DNA from: Pseudomonadota bacterium
GTDB lineage: Bacteria; Pseudomonadota; Alphaproteobacteria; Rickettsiales; SXRF01
DNA length: 23,202 nucleotides
Reading direction: 5' to 3'
NCBI GenBank assembly: GCA_028873275.1
Contig: JAGWLJ010000002.1
Location: 1 to 23,202, forward strand
The notes under the pieces are model-generated. The model ran no database searches. It was not told the origin of the DNA and saw only the letters and a program-made list of their open reading frames with translations. Position numbers and translations under genes: made by a program. Shown in pieces: positions 1 through 6,625 of the stretch; the stretch's first letter is position 1; each line of letters opens with the position of its first letter.

Positions 1-441
1 GAGCTGTCGCGCCGCATCAGCCAGGAACAGGCGCCCTGCGCCGACGAATTCAAAGCCACGCTGGCCGAGCTGCAGGACGTGGCCGACTCCTTCCGTTTCA
101 GCCAGCAGAGCAGCTATGCGCTGGCCTTCGCTTCCGGCAGCGCGCAGCTGACGGCGGAAGATAAAGATACGATCGAGAAAATCGCCGCCGAGGCGCATAA
201 GGCGAAGAGCTACCTGGTCGAAATCCAGGCGTCGGAGGGCATGGGCTCGCGCCAGCAGAAGCTGTTCGCTCGCCGCCTGTCGGCGGCGCGCCATGCGCTG
301 CTCAAGGCCGGCATCGCCGGCAGGAACCTGCGCATCCGCAAGGAGGAAACTTCCAAGGAAGTGCATCTCAGCTGTGACGTGGTGCCCGAGGAGCGCACGG
401 TCACCGTGCTGCTCAAAACCCCCGGCGGCGAGGAGAAATGA
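1..441 (+). CDS. OmpA-like domain protein, 5' end missing
   Basis: This reading frame is open from base 1, so the gene starts upstream; 146 codons are visible. A GTG at 79 could act as a start, but the frame upstream of it reads as normal protein, so I treat it as internal. From about visible residue 40 the protein resembles an OmpA C-terminal domain: a phenylalanine-alanine-serine-glycine strand, a helix, then the LSAAR segment matching the LSxxRA helix of the family. Such domains bind peptidoglycan in the periplasm. The Asp that normally contacts diaminopimelate appears to be replaced by Glu in the SEGMGS stretch, while the Arg of LSAAR is kept. It ends in an ATGA overlap with the next lipoprotein gene, so the two are probably translated together. 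The family call is reasonable; the exact role is unknown. Confidence 0.7.
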   Translation, partial: ELSRRISQEQAPCADEFKATLAELQDVADSFRFSQQSSYALAFASGSAQLTAEDKDTIEKIAAEAHKAKSYLVEIQASEGMGSRQQKLFARRLSAARHALLKAGIAGRNLRIRKEETSKEVHLSCDVVPEERTVTVLLKTPGGEEK

Positions 442-443
442 GC

Positions 444-1271
444 ATGAAGCGCGGCAGCATCAGGAGCATAGTTGGTTTTTCTGCTATTGCCCTGCTGCTG
501 TCGGCTTCCGGCTGCACCATGTACCGGCTGGAAGAGCTGCGTCACACCACGCCGCAGGGCTCGCCGTTTCAGAATGCGCTGTCCAAGCTCTATATGGACT
601 TCGCCGCGCAGGAGGAAAGGGAATATGACTGGTATAACTCCTGGCATTTCGCCGATAAGGGCCTGAAAGCCGCCTACGGCAAAGATGTGCCGCCGGAAGA
701 CCTGGCCGACTGGAATATTCCCGAAGAACAGCTGCCGTACCTGCAGAAAGGCCGTGAGGCGCTGCTGGCGGCGCTGACCCCGGCCAACAGGGAGCGCCAT
801 CCGGTGGAGGCGGCGCAGGCGCAGTTTTCTTTTGACTGCTGGGTCGAAGAGCAGGAGGAGAACTGGCAGTGGGACGATATCGGCCGCTGCCGCGACGGGC
901 TGGCCGACGCGCTGGCCAGTCTCGGCGCGCCGTCGGGCGACCTGATTGCGCCGGGAACGCCGGTGGAGGTCGCGCAGCCGCAGGCCGACCGCATTTCCTA
1001 TATGGTCTTCTTTCCGGATGCGGAAACGTCGCCCTCGGCGGCGGGCGCCCAGGCGGTGGATAAAATTATCGCCTCGCTGAAGGGTGCTAAGGATTACGCC
1101 GTCATCCTCCGCATCGCCGGCGGCGGCAAGCCCACGAAGCTCTTCAGGCAGCGCGCCGAGGTGGTGAAGGCCCGGCTGGCCACCGGCGGCGTCGCCTCCG
1201 CCGCTATTACGGTGGATGGCGAGGCGAAGAACCCGGCCGCCCGCCAGGTGGAGATCTTCATCAATCAATAA
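444..1271 (+). CDS. OmpA-like outer-membrane lipoprotein
   Basis: This is a predicted lipoprotein of 275 residues. It has a basic N-terminus, a hydrophobic stretch and a lipobox ending SASGC, so Cys24 would be lipidated. I chose ATG 444 because AGGAG at 431-435 sits 8 nt upstream of it; ATG 438 is only 2 nt from that site. A conserved-looking acidic/aromatic segment (EYDWYNSWHFADKGLKAAYGK, about residues 53-73) resembles the N-terminal part of alphaproteobacterial OmpA-family proteins that I remember. The last 90 residues form a degenerate OmpA-like domain: LFRQRAEVV keeps the LSxxRA-type helix, but the peptidoglycan-contacting Asp is missing. Role by inference: an envelope structural protein working with the upstream OmpA-like protein, with which it overlaps by 4 nt if ATG 438 is used. 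Confidence 0.78.
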   Translation: MKRGSIRSIVGFSAIALLLSASGCTMYRLEELRHTTPQGSPFQNALSKLYMDFAAQEEREYDWYNSWHFADKGLKAAYGKDVPPEDLADWNIPEEQLPYLQKGREALLAALTPANRERHPVEAAQAQFSFDCWVEEQEENWQWDDIGRCRDGLADALASLGAPSGDLIAPGTPVEVAQPQADRISYMVFFPDAETSPSAAGAQAVDKIIASLKGAKDYAVILRIAGGGKPTKLFRQRAEVVKARLATGGVASAAITVDGEAKNPAARQVEIFINQ

Positions 1272-1274
1272 CGC

Positions 1275-1302
1275 TTGTCATGCTGGCGCAGGCCGGTATG
1301 TT
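1275..1302 (+). promoter_or_regulatory. Candidate guaA promoter
   Basis: TTGTCA (1275-1280) matches the -35 consensus at five of six positions. TATGTT (1297-1302) matches the -10 at four of six, with a 16-bp spacer. Transcription would begin near 1309, about 11 nt before the guaA ATG, leaving no room for a ribosome binding site. None is visible either. Confidence 0.4.
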
Positions 1303-1319
1303 ATGCATCCACTGACCCC

Positions 1320-2867
1320 ATGACCGACCGCATCCTGATTCTTGATTTCGGCTCGCAGGTGACGCAGCTCATCGCGCGGCGCGTGCGCGAGTGCGGCGTC
1401 TATTCCGAGATCCGACCGTTCAACATCCCCGACAGCGAGATCACGGCCTTCAAACCCAAAGCCATTATTCTTTCCGGCGGCCCGGCCTCGGTGCATGAAT
1501 CCTTCGCGCCCAAGGCCAGCCCGGCCGTTTTCAGCATGGGCGTGCCGGTGCTCGGCATCTGCTACGGCGAGCAGGCGATGTGCCAGCAGCTGGGCGGGCG
1601 CGTCGAGGTGGCCGACCACCGTGAGTTCGGCCGCGCCGATATCGACATCGTGGACGACTCTGCCCTGTTCGAAGGCATCTGGAAAAAAGGCGGTAAGCAC
1701 CGTGTATGGATGAGCCATGGCGACCGCGTAATCGCCATCCCGCAGGGATTTAAGGCCGTGGCCTCAACGCCCTCGGCGCCGTTCGCCGCCATCGCCGATG
1801 AAATCCGGCGTTATTACGGCGTGCAGTTCCATCCCGAGGTCATGCACACGCCCGACGGCGCCAGGCTGCTGGAGAATTTCGTCCGCAACATCGCCGGCTG
1901 CAAAGGCGACTGGACAATGGCCGCTTTCCGCGCCACCGAGATCGGGCGCATCCGCCAGCAGGTGGGAAATAAGAAAGTATTATGCGCGGTCAGCGGCGGC
2001 GTCGATTCGTCGGTGGTGGCGGGGCTGCTGCACGAGGCGATCGGCGACCAGGTCATCTGCATTTTCATCGACACCGGCCTGCTGCGCGGCGGCGAGCCGG
2101 AGCAGGTCGACAAGCTCTTCCGCGATCATTTCAAAAGCCGGCTGATCCACGTCGATGCCGGGCGCATCTTTTTGCAGAAGCTGGCCGGCGTCAGCGATCC
2201 CGAGCGCAAGCGCAAGATCATCGGCGAACCCTTCATCGAGCTGTTCGAGCATGAGGCGGCAGCGGCCGGCGGAGCCGATTGCCTGGCGCAGGGGACGCTC
2301 TATCCGGACGTCATCGAATCGGTGTCATTCACCGGCGGCCCCAGCGTCACCATCAAGTCGCACCATAACGTCGGCGGCCTGCCCGAGCGCATGAAGATGG
2401 CGCTGGTCGAGCCATTGCGCGAGCTGTTCAAGGACGAGGTGAGGGCGCTCGGCCGCGAGCTGGGCATGCCCGAAAGCATGGTCGGCCGTCATCCGTTTCC
2501 CGGCCCGGGTCTGGCCATCCGCATCCCCGGCGAGATCACGCCGGAAAAAATCCAGATCCTGCGCCGCGCCGACGCCATCTATATCGACGAGATCCGCAAG
2601 GCCGGGCTTTATAATGACATCTGGCAGGCCTTCGCCGTGCTGCTGCCGGTGCGCACGGTGGGCGTCATGGGCGATTCGCGCAGCTATGATTATGTCTGCG
2701 CCCTGCGCGCCGTCACCTCGACTGACGGCATGACCGCCGATTATTACCCTTTCAGCCATGATTTCCTGAGCCGCGTCAGCAACCGCATCATCAACGAGGT
2801 GCGCGGCATCAACCGCATCGTCTATGACGTCACCAGCAAGCCGCCGGGGACGATAGAATGGGAATGA
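1320..2867 (+). CDS. guaA: GMP synthase (glutamine-hydrolysing)
   Basis: GMP synthase converts XMP, ATP and glutamine to GMP in the cytoplasm, the last step of guanine nucleotide synthesis. The protein has 515 residues (E. coli 525). The class I glutamine amidotransferase domain comes first, with nucleophile Cys81 in GICYGEQ and the His171/Glu173 pair in FHPEV. The ATP pyrophosphatase P-loop SGGVDSS follows near residue 225, then the GuaA C-terminal dimerisation domain ending in KPPGTIEWE, the usual family terminus. I chose ATG 1320 because MTDRILILDFGSQ is the standard start. A longer frame from TTG 1275 adds 15 residues unlike the family and would overlap the candidate promoter. No Shine-Dalgarno sequence is visible. 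The gene is probably monocistronic or has its own promoter. Confidence 0.97.
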   Translation: MTDRILILDFGSQVTQLIARRVRECGVYSEIRPFNIPDSEITAFKPKAIILSGGPASVHESFAPKASPAVFSMGVPVLGICYGEQAMCQQLGGRVEVADHREFGRADIDIVDDSALFEGIWKKGGKHRVWMSHGDRVIAIPQGFKAVASTPSAPFAAIADEIRRYYGVQFHPEVMHTPDGARLLENFVRNIAGCKGDWTMAAFRATEIGRIRQQVGNKKVLCAVSGGVDSSVVAGLLHEAIGDQVICIFIDTGLLRGGEPEQVDKLFRDHFKSRLIHVDAGRIFLQKLAGVSDPERKRKIIGEPFIELFEHEAAAAGGADCLAQGTLYPDVIESVSFTGGPSVTIKSHHNVGGLPERMKMALVEPLRELFKDEVRALGRELGMPESMVGRHPFPGPGLAIRIPGEITPEKIQILRRADAIYIDEIRKAGLYNDIWQAFAVLLPVRTVGVMGDSRSYDYVCALRAVTSTDGMTADYYPFSHDFLSRVSNRIINEVRGINRIVYDVTSKPPGTIEWE

Positions 2868-2870
2868 CAT

Positions 2871-2890
2871 CCCCGCACTTGTTGCAGGGG
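2871..2890 (+). terminator. Weak hairpin after guaA
   Basis: CCCCGCA (2871-2877) pairs with TGC-A-GGGG (2883-2890) around a 5-nt loop with one bulged A, beginning 4 nt after the guaA stop. No U-tract follows, so it is not a canonical intrinsic terminator. It could be a transcript 3'-end stabiliser. Confidence 0.3.
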
Positions 2891-2944
2891 CCGGTTTGAA
2901 GTAAGAGTAGGCAGGTATGATTCTTTCGGCCAGAAAACACCAGA

Positions 2945-2980
2945 CCCCGCAATGCGTCCGCATTGCGGGCTTATGCGGGG
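2945..2980 (+). repeat. Perfect 11-bp palindrome with a competing third arm, in the leader of the YfgM-like gene
   Basis: CCCGCAATGCG at 2946-2956 and CGCATTGCGGG at 2959-2969 are perfect reverse complements separated by 2 nt. A third segment, TGCGGGG at 2974-2980, can instead pair with CCCCGCA at 2945-2951. Two exclusive folds are therefore possible just before the ATG at 2985. The only purine-rich ribosome-binding candidate (GGGG, 2977-2980) lies in the third arm. No T-run follows, so this is not an ordinary terminator. A TATGAT -10-like element is at 2916-2921 with no good -35. Confidence 0.6.
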
Positions 2981-2984
2981 CACC

Positions 2985-3596
2985 ATGAACGAACTTCTGC
3001 ATGAAATCGAAGAGGATATCCGCCATGAGCGCTTCGAGCGCCTGTGGAAGCGTGCCGGAAAGATCATGCTGGCGGTCAGCGTCGCGATCGTGCTGGCGAC
3101 CGTCGTCGGGGTGACGGTGAAAAACCATCAAAGAACCGTAGCGATGGAAAAAACCGACGTATTGATGCGTGGCATGAAAAAACTGGACATGAAGGATTAC
3201 CAGGGCGCTATCGCCGATTTCAATACGCTGGCTGCCGATACGCATTCATCCTATTACGGCATGGCCATGCTGAAAAAAGCGCAGGCGCAGGAGGCGTTGG
3301 GAGACAAATCGGGCGCGCAGGCGACCTATAAGGCGCTATCAGAGAACGCTTCCGCGTTCGGCGGGCTGGCGCGCATGCAGTCCGGCGATACGGCGACGTT
3401 GCCCGGCCGGAATTCTCCCTTCTATTACACGGAAAGCGAGATGCGTGCCTGGCAGCTTTTGCAGCAGGGCAAAAAAGAAGAGGCGGCAAAGCAGTTTGCT
3501 GCGCTGCGCGACGATATGGATGCGCCCCCCTCCCTGCGCGACCGCATGGCGCAGGTGCTTCAAACCATGAAGACGGAACAAAAGGATAAAAAATGA
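2985..3596 (+). CDS. YfgM-like tetratricopeptide membrane protein
   Basis: The 203-residue protein has a charged cytoplasmic N-terminus (MNELLHEIEEDIRHERFERL), one membrane helix (about residues 27-46, MLAVSVAIVLATVVGVTV) and a periplasmic domain with tetratricopeptide-like helices (MKDYQGAIADFNTLAA, YYGMAMLKKAQAQEALGD). This layout matches the TPR_21/YfgM type, also annotated as DUF2659. YfgM in E. coli is a SecYEG-associated partner of periplasmic chaperones. I chose ATG 2985 because the acidic MNELLHEIEEDI start is typical; upstream codons from ATG 2952 fall in the palindrome. The stop overlaps the bamB start (ATGATG), the same yfgM-bamB-der order seen in Gammaproteobacteria, which supports the call. 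Function here is inferred from family and context. Confidence 0.85.
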   Translation: MNELLHEIEEDIRHERFERLWKRAGKIMLAVSVAIVLATVVGVTVKNHQRTVAMEKTDVLMRGMKKLDMKDYQGAIADFNTLAADTHSSYYGMAMLKKAQAQEALGDKSGAQATYKALSENASAFGGLARMQSGDTATLPGRNSPFYYTESEMRAWQLLQQGKKEEAAKQFAALRDDMDAPPSLRDRMAQVLQTMKTEQKDKK

Positions 3597-4933
3597 TGCC
3601 GCGCCATTCTCTTTTTATCGCTTCCCTTGTGCTGGCGCTGGCCGTCGGCGGTTGCAGCTGGATGCCGTCATGGATGGGCGGCAAAAAAGAGGAAAAGCCG
3701 AAACTTGAAGGCGAGCGCATCGCCGTATTGCCGGTCAGCGCCGGCTATAAGGCCGACGAATCGCTGAAAGATACGCCGGTCGTGCTGCCGCAGGCCGCCG
3801 CCAATGCCGACTGGTCGCAGCATTCCGGCGCAGTAACTTCCGCTTCAGGCAATCTGGCCGGCGGCGCGTTCGATGCGGCCAGCCATGCGGAAGCTGGCAA
3901 GGGCAACGCGTTTGAAACGACGCGCGTGCCGCCGCCGGTGGTGGCCGGAGGCACGGTATTCGCCATGGACGCCGCGGGATATGTCTCGGCGCATGACGCC
4001 GCGCATATCGGCACGCTGCGCTGGACGTCGCCCGCTGTGTCGGAGGAGGATGCGCCGCTGATCATGGACGGCGGGCTGGCCTTTGCCGACGGGAAACTCT
4101 ACGCGGCGTCCGGCCGCGGCATCGTGGCGGCGCTCGACGCGGCCAGCGGCAAGGAGCTCTGGCGCAAATCGCTGCTGGTGCCGCTGCACGGCTCGCCACG
4201 CGTGGCCGACGGCAAGGTGTTCGTGCTGACGCTCGACGACCAGGCCTACGCGCTCAACGCCGAAAACGGCGAAGTGGCATGGAATCACCGCGGCATCGGC
4301 GAAACGGCGGAGCTGATGAGCGGTATCGCGCCGGTGGCGGCGGGCGGGCTGGTGCTGATTCCCTATTCCTCCGGGGAGCTTTACGGGCTGGCGTCGGCCG
4401 ACGGCAAGGAAATCTGGAGCGACGCCATCTCCGGCGGCGCGCGCACGCAGGCCACGGCTTTCTTCTCCGGCATCGGCGGCGACCCCGTGGTCGACGGCAG
4501 CGTGGTGCTGGCGGTCAGCAGCGGCGGCAAGATGTCGGCCATCGCGCTGTCCAACGGCCGCCCGCTATGGGAGCGCCCCATCGGCTCGATCAACACGCCC
4601 TGGCTGGCCGGCGATTACCTGTTCGTGCTGACTTCCGACAACACGCTGCTCTGCCTGTTCAAATATGACGGCCGCATCCGCTGGGCGACCAAGCTCAAGG
4701 ACTTCGCCAACGCCAAGGAAAAGAAAGACCCCATTGCCTGGCGCGGGCCGGCGCTGGTGGACGGAAAACTGGCCGTAATCGGCTCAAACGGTCAGCTGGT
4801 GCTGGTGTCGGCAACGGACGGCAGCATCGTTGCCACCAAGGAGATTGCCGAGAATATCTATACGCCTCCGGTGATTGCCGATGGACGGATGTATCTGCTG
4901 GGGCAGGACGCCACGCTCTACGAATTACATTAA
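3593..4933 (+). CDS. bamB: BamB outer-membrane assembly lipoprotein (PQQ-like beta-propeller)
   Basis: BamB scaffolds the BAM complex that folds beta-barrel proteins into the outer membrane. The 446-residue protein has a lipoprotein signal (LAVGGC, lipidated Cys21), then a 90-residue low-complexity, alanine-rich stretch. An eight-bladed-type propeller follows, with repeated blade signatures such as AALDAASGKELWRKS, YALNAENGEVAWNHR, YGLASADGKEIWSD and SAIALSNGRPLWER. The E. coli protein is about 392 residues, so the linker is somewhat long. Two ATGs (3593 and 3596) overlap the previous stop, and either could serve. Its position between a YfgM-like gene and der matches the conserved arrangement. 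No canonical terminator follows; a phased repeat array begins 7 nt after the stop. Confidence 0.92.
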   Translation: MMPRHSLFIASLVLALAVGGCSWMPSWMGGKKEEKPKLEGERIAVLPVSAGYKADESLKDTPVVLPQAAANADWSQHSGAVTSASGNLAGGAFDAASHAEAGKGNAFETTRVPPPVVAGGTVFAMDAAGYVSAHDAAHIGTLRWTSPAVSEEDAPLIMDGGLAFADGKLYAASGRGIVAALDAASGKELWRKSLLVPLHGSPRVADGKVFVLTLDDQAYALNAENGEVAWNHRGIGETAELMSGIAPVAAGGLVLIPYSSGELYGLASADGKEIWSDAISGGARTQATAFFSGIGGDPVVDGSVVLAVSSGGKMSAIALSNGRPLWERPIGSINTPWLAGDYLFVLTSDNTLLCLFKYDGRIRWATKLKDFANAKEKKDPIAWRGPALVDGKLAVIGSNGQLVLVSATDGSIVATKEIAENIYTPPVIADGRMYLLGQDATLYELH

Positions 4934-4939
4934 GGATGC

Positions 4940-5044
4940 GTTCGGCGCATTTTCTCTATCGTTCGGCAGCGTTTCGCCGCGTTTCGATGCGGTTCGGCGC
5001 ATTTTCCCATCGGTTCGGCGTCGTTTCGACGACGTTTCGGATAG
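4940..5044 (+). repeat. Two 52-bp tandem copies built from helically phased GTT(T)CG motifs
   Basis: Positions 4940-4991 and 4992-5044 are two imperfect copies of one unit of about 52 bp. Both begin GTTCGGCGCATTTTC. Inside them GTTCGG or GTTTCG occurs at 4940, 4961, 4971, 4981, 4992, 5013, 5023 and 5034. The steps are 21, 10, 10, 11, 21, 10 and 11 bp, and an ATTTTC sits near the middle of each 21-bp step. The motif therefore recurs on one face of the helix for about ten turns. The second copy contains CGTCG-TTT-CGACG, a small hairpin. The unit is not a multiple of three, so a coding origin is unlikely. Confidence 0.85.
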
Positions 5045-5142
5045 GAAATGACGGCAGCCGGTCAGGCGGGGTTGTTATATTTCAGTAGCTTACCGGATTC
5101 TGTCTCGCCATTTCGCCTTATTGCCGTGACATTATGTGACAT

Positions 5143-5170
5143 TTTCCAAATCAAAGCGTTGATTTATAAT
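5143..5170 (+). promoter_or_regulatory. Candidate der promoter
   Basis: TATAAT at 5165-5170 is a perfect -10 hexamer. TTTCCA at 5143-5148 matches the -35 at four of six positions with a 16-bp spacer. Transcription would start near 5177, giving a leader of about 93 nt before the der ATG. A second perfect TATAAT at 5227-5232 has no recognisable -35 partner and may be an alternative. Confidence 0.4.
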
Positions 5171-5269
5171 TCTTCTTTGATGCTTTTGCTTCCCGCTTCA
5201 TGGGAATGGCGGAAATGAAACCGTATTATAATCTGGCATTGATTCAGCCGGGAAGGTAAGAAACACGCT

Positions 5270-6625
5270 ATGACATTCACCCTTGCCCTCATCGGCCGTC
5301 CCAATGTCGGGAAATCGACCCTGTTCAATCGCTTAACGGGAAAACGGCAGGCGCTGGTCGATGATTCGGCCGGGACGACGCGCGACCGCCGCGAAGGCGA
5401 GGGGCGCATCGCCGACCTTGAATTCACCGTCATCGATACGGCGGGGCTCGAAGACGCCAAAGCCGGCAGCCTGCAGGCGCGCATGACGGCGCAGACGGAA
5501 AAAGCCATTGAGGACGCCGACGTGCTGCTCATGATGATCGACGGGCGCGCGGGGGTGACGCCGATGGATCAGCATTTCGCCAACCTCATCCGCCGCCATA
5601 AAAAACCGGTGGTGCTGGCGGTCAACAAGGCGGAGGGAAAGAAAATCTCCGCCGCCATTGCCGAGGCTTACGGGCTGGGGCTTGACGAGCCGGTGGGCAT
5701 TTCCGCCGAGCATGGCGAGGGGATGGGGGAGTTGTATGAGCGGCTGGCGCCGCTGGCATCAGGTATCAGGGATCAGGAATCGGAAAACACCGATCCCCGA
5801 TCCCTGATACCCGATACGCTTCAATTAGCCATCGTCGGGCGGCCCAATGTCGGCAAGTCCACCCTGATCAACCGGCTGGTCGGCGAGGAGCGCGTGCTGA
5901 CCGGCCCGGAAGCCGGCATCACGCGCGACGCCATCGCCATCGAATATGAGTTCGAAGGGCAGGCGATCCGGCTGATCGATACGGCGGGGATGCGCCGCAA
6001 ATCCGGCGTGACCGAAAAGCTCGAGAAGCTGGCGGTGGCCGATACGCTCGAGGCCATCCGCTTCGCGCAGGTGGTGGTGCTGGTGGTCGACGCGCAGGCG
6101 CCGCTCGAAAAGCAGGATAACACCATCGCCGCGCTGATCGAGCAGGAGGGGCGCGCCATGGTGCTGGCCGTCAATAAATGGGATACGGTCAGCGATAAAG
6201 CCGCCTGGCTCAAGGCGATCGATGAGCGGCTGGAGGCGGTGCTGCCGCAGGTGAGGGGCGTGCCGGTGGTGCCGGTCTCGGCCGAGACGGGATATAATCT
6301 TCCCGCCCTGATGAAAGCCGTATTCAGGGCCTATGCGGTGTGGAATAAGGAAATCGGCACCGGTGAGCTCAATCGCTGGCTGGAAGCCGCGCTCGAAGCG
6401 CATACGCCGCCGCTGGTCAATGGGCGGCGCATCAAGATCCGCTACATGACGCAGAAGGGGGCGCGGCCCCCTACGTTTATTCTCTTTTCCAATACCAGCG
6501 ATATTCCGGAGCATTACCTGCGCTACCTCGTCAACGGCCTGCGCGAGCGCTTCCGGTTGCCCGGCGTGCCGATACGGATTAAAATCCGCAAGAGCAAAAA
6601 TCCTTATGCCGAAAAGAAAGAATGA
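5270..6625 (+). CDS. der: Ribosome-assembly GTPase Der (EngA)
   Basis: Der has two tandem GTPase domains plus a KH-like domain and is needed for 50S ribosomal subunit maturation. The 451-residue protein shows P-loops GRPNVGKS at residues 9-16 and 190-197, two DTAG G3 motifs, and G4 motifs NKAE and NKWD. The C-terminal KH-like part contains INGRRIKIRYMTQ-type residues (here VNGRRIKIRYMTQ) and FILFSNTSDIP. The start at 5270 is fixed by the MTFTLALIGRPNVGKS beginning; GGAAGG at 5251-5256 is a distant ribosome-binding candidate. Residues about 163-183 in the linker between the G domains are encoded by a 63-nt foldback repeat that keeps frame (separate entry). The gene overlaps the downstream ABC ATPase by 4 nt. 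Confidence 0.97.
   Translation: MTFTLALIGRPNVGKSTLFNRLTGKRQALVDDSAGTTRDRREGEGRIADLEFTVIDTAGLEDAKAGSLQARMTAQTEKAIEDADVLLMMIDGRAGVTPMDQHFANLIRRHKKPVVLAVNKAEGKKISAAIAEAYGLGLDEPVGISAEHGEGMGELYERLAPLASGIRDQESENTDPRSLIPDTLQLAIVGRPNVGKSTLINRLVGEERVLTGPEAGITRDAIAIEYEFEGQAIRLIDTAGMRRKSGVTEKLEKLAVADTLEAIRFAQVVVLVVDAQAPLEKQDNTIAALIEQEGRAMVLAVNKWDTVSDKAAWLKAIDERLEAVLPQVRGVPVVPVSAETGYNLPALMKAVFRAYAVWNKEIGTGELNRWLEAALEAHTPPLVNGRRIKIRYMTQKGARPPTFILFSNTSDIPEHYLRYLVNGLRERFRLPGVPIRIKIRKSKNPYAEKKE
5757..5819 (+). repeat. Heptad foldback element inside der
   Basis: Nine consecutive 7-bp units fill 63 nt. The left half repeats NATCAGG (units starting 5757, 5764, 5771, degenerate at 5778). After a unit at 5785, the right half repeats GATCCCN/GATACNC (units starting 5792, 5799, 5806, 5813). 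GGTATCAGGGATC at 5762-5774 is the exact reverse complement of 5799-5811, and ATCGG (5779-5783) pairs with CCGAT (5790-5794) around a 6-nt loop. The result is a 50-nt hairpin with two mismatches. Sixty-three is divisible by three, so der stays in frame and gains a hydrophilic linker (GIRDQESENTDPRSLIP). Confidence 0.85.

Larger units (their letters stand above)
4934..5269. other. 336-nt intergenic region between bamB and der
   Basis: The first third is a tandem array of GTTCGG/GTTTCG motifs (separate entry). A small direct repeat GTGACATT occurs at 5126 and 5136, exactly 10 bp apart. The region then becomes AT-rich and contains two perfect TATAAT hexamers (5165-5170 and 5227-5232). A short inverted repeat, TTCCC/GGGAA with a 7-nt loop, lies near 5190-5206. 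I see no open frame with a convincing start, no tRNA and no canonical terminator. Confidence 0.75.

Noticed and set aside
210..1268. Long minus-strand open frame opposite the OmpA-like genes
   Set aside because: It is rich in Arg/His/Gln, lacks a family-like segment and mirrors two well-supported plus-strand genes. GC-rich genes commonly produce such antisense frames.
4940..5044. Possible CRISPR array
   Set aside because: Repeats are 6-7 bp cores at 10-11-bp steps within two 52-bp copies. There are no regular 30-40-bp spacers and no cas genes.
5757..5819. Rickettsia palindromic element in der
   Set aside because: It is much shorter than those elements as I know them and is built of strict heptads, so I describe it as a separate foldback type.
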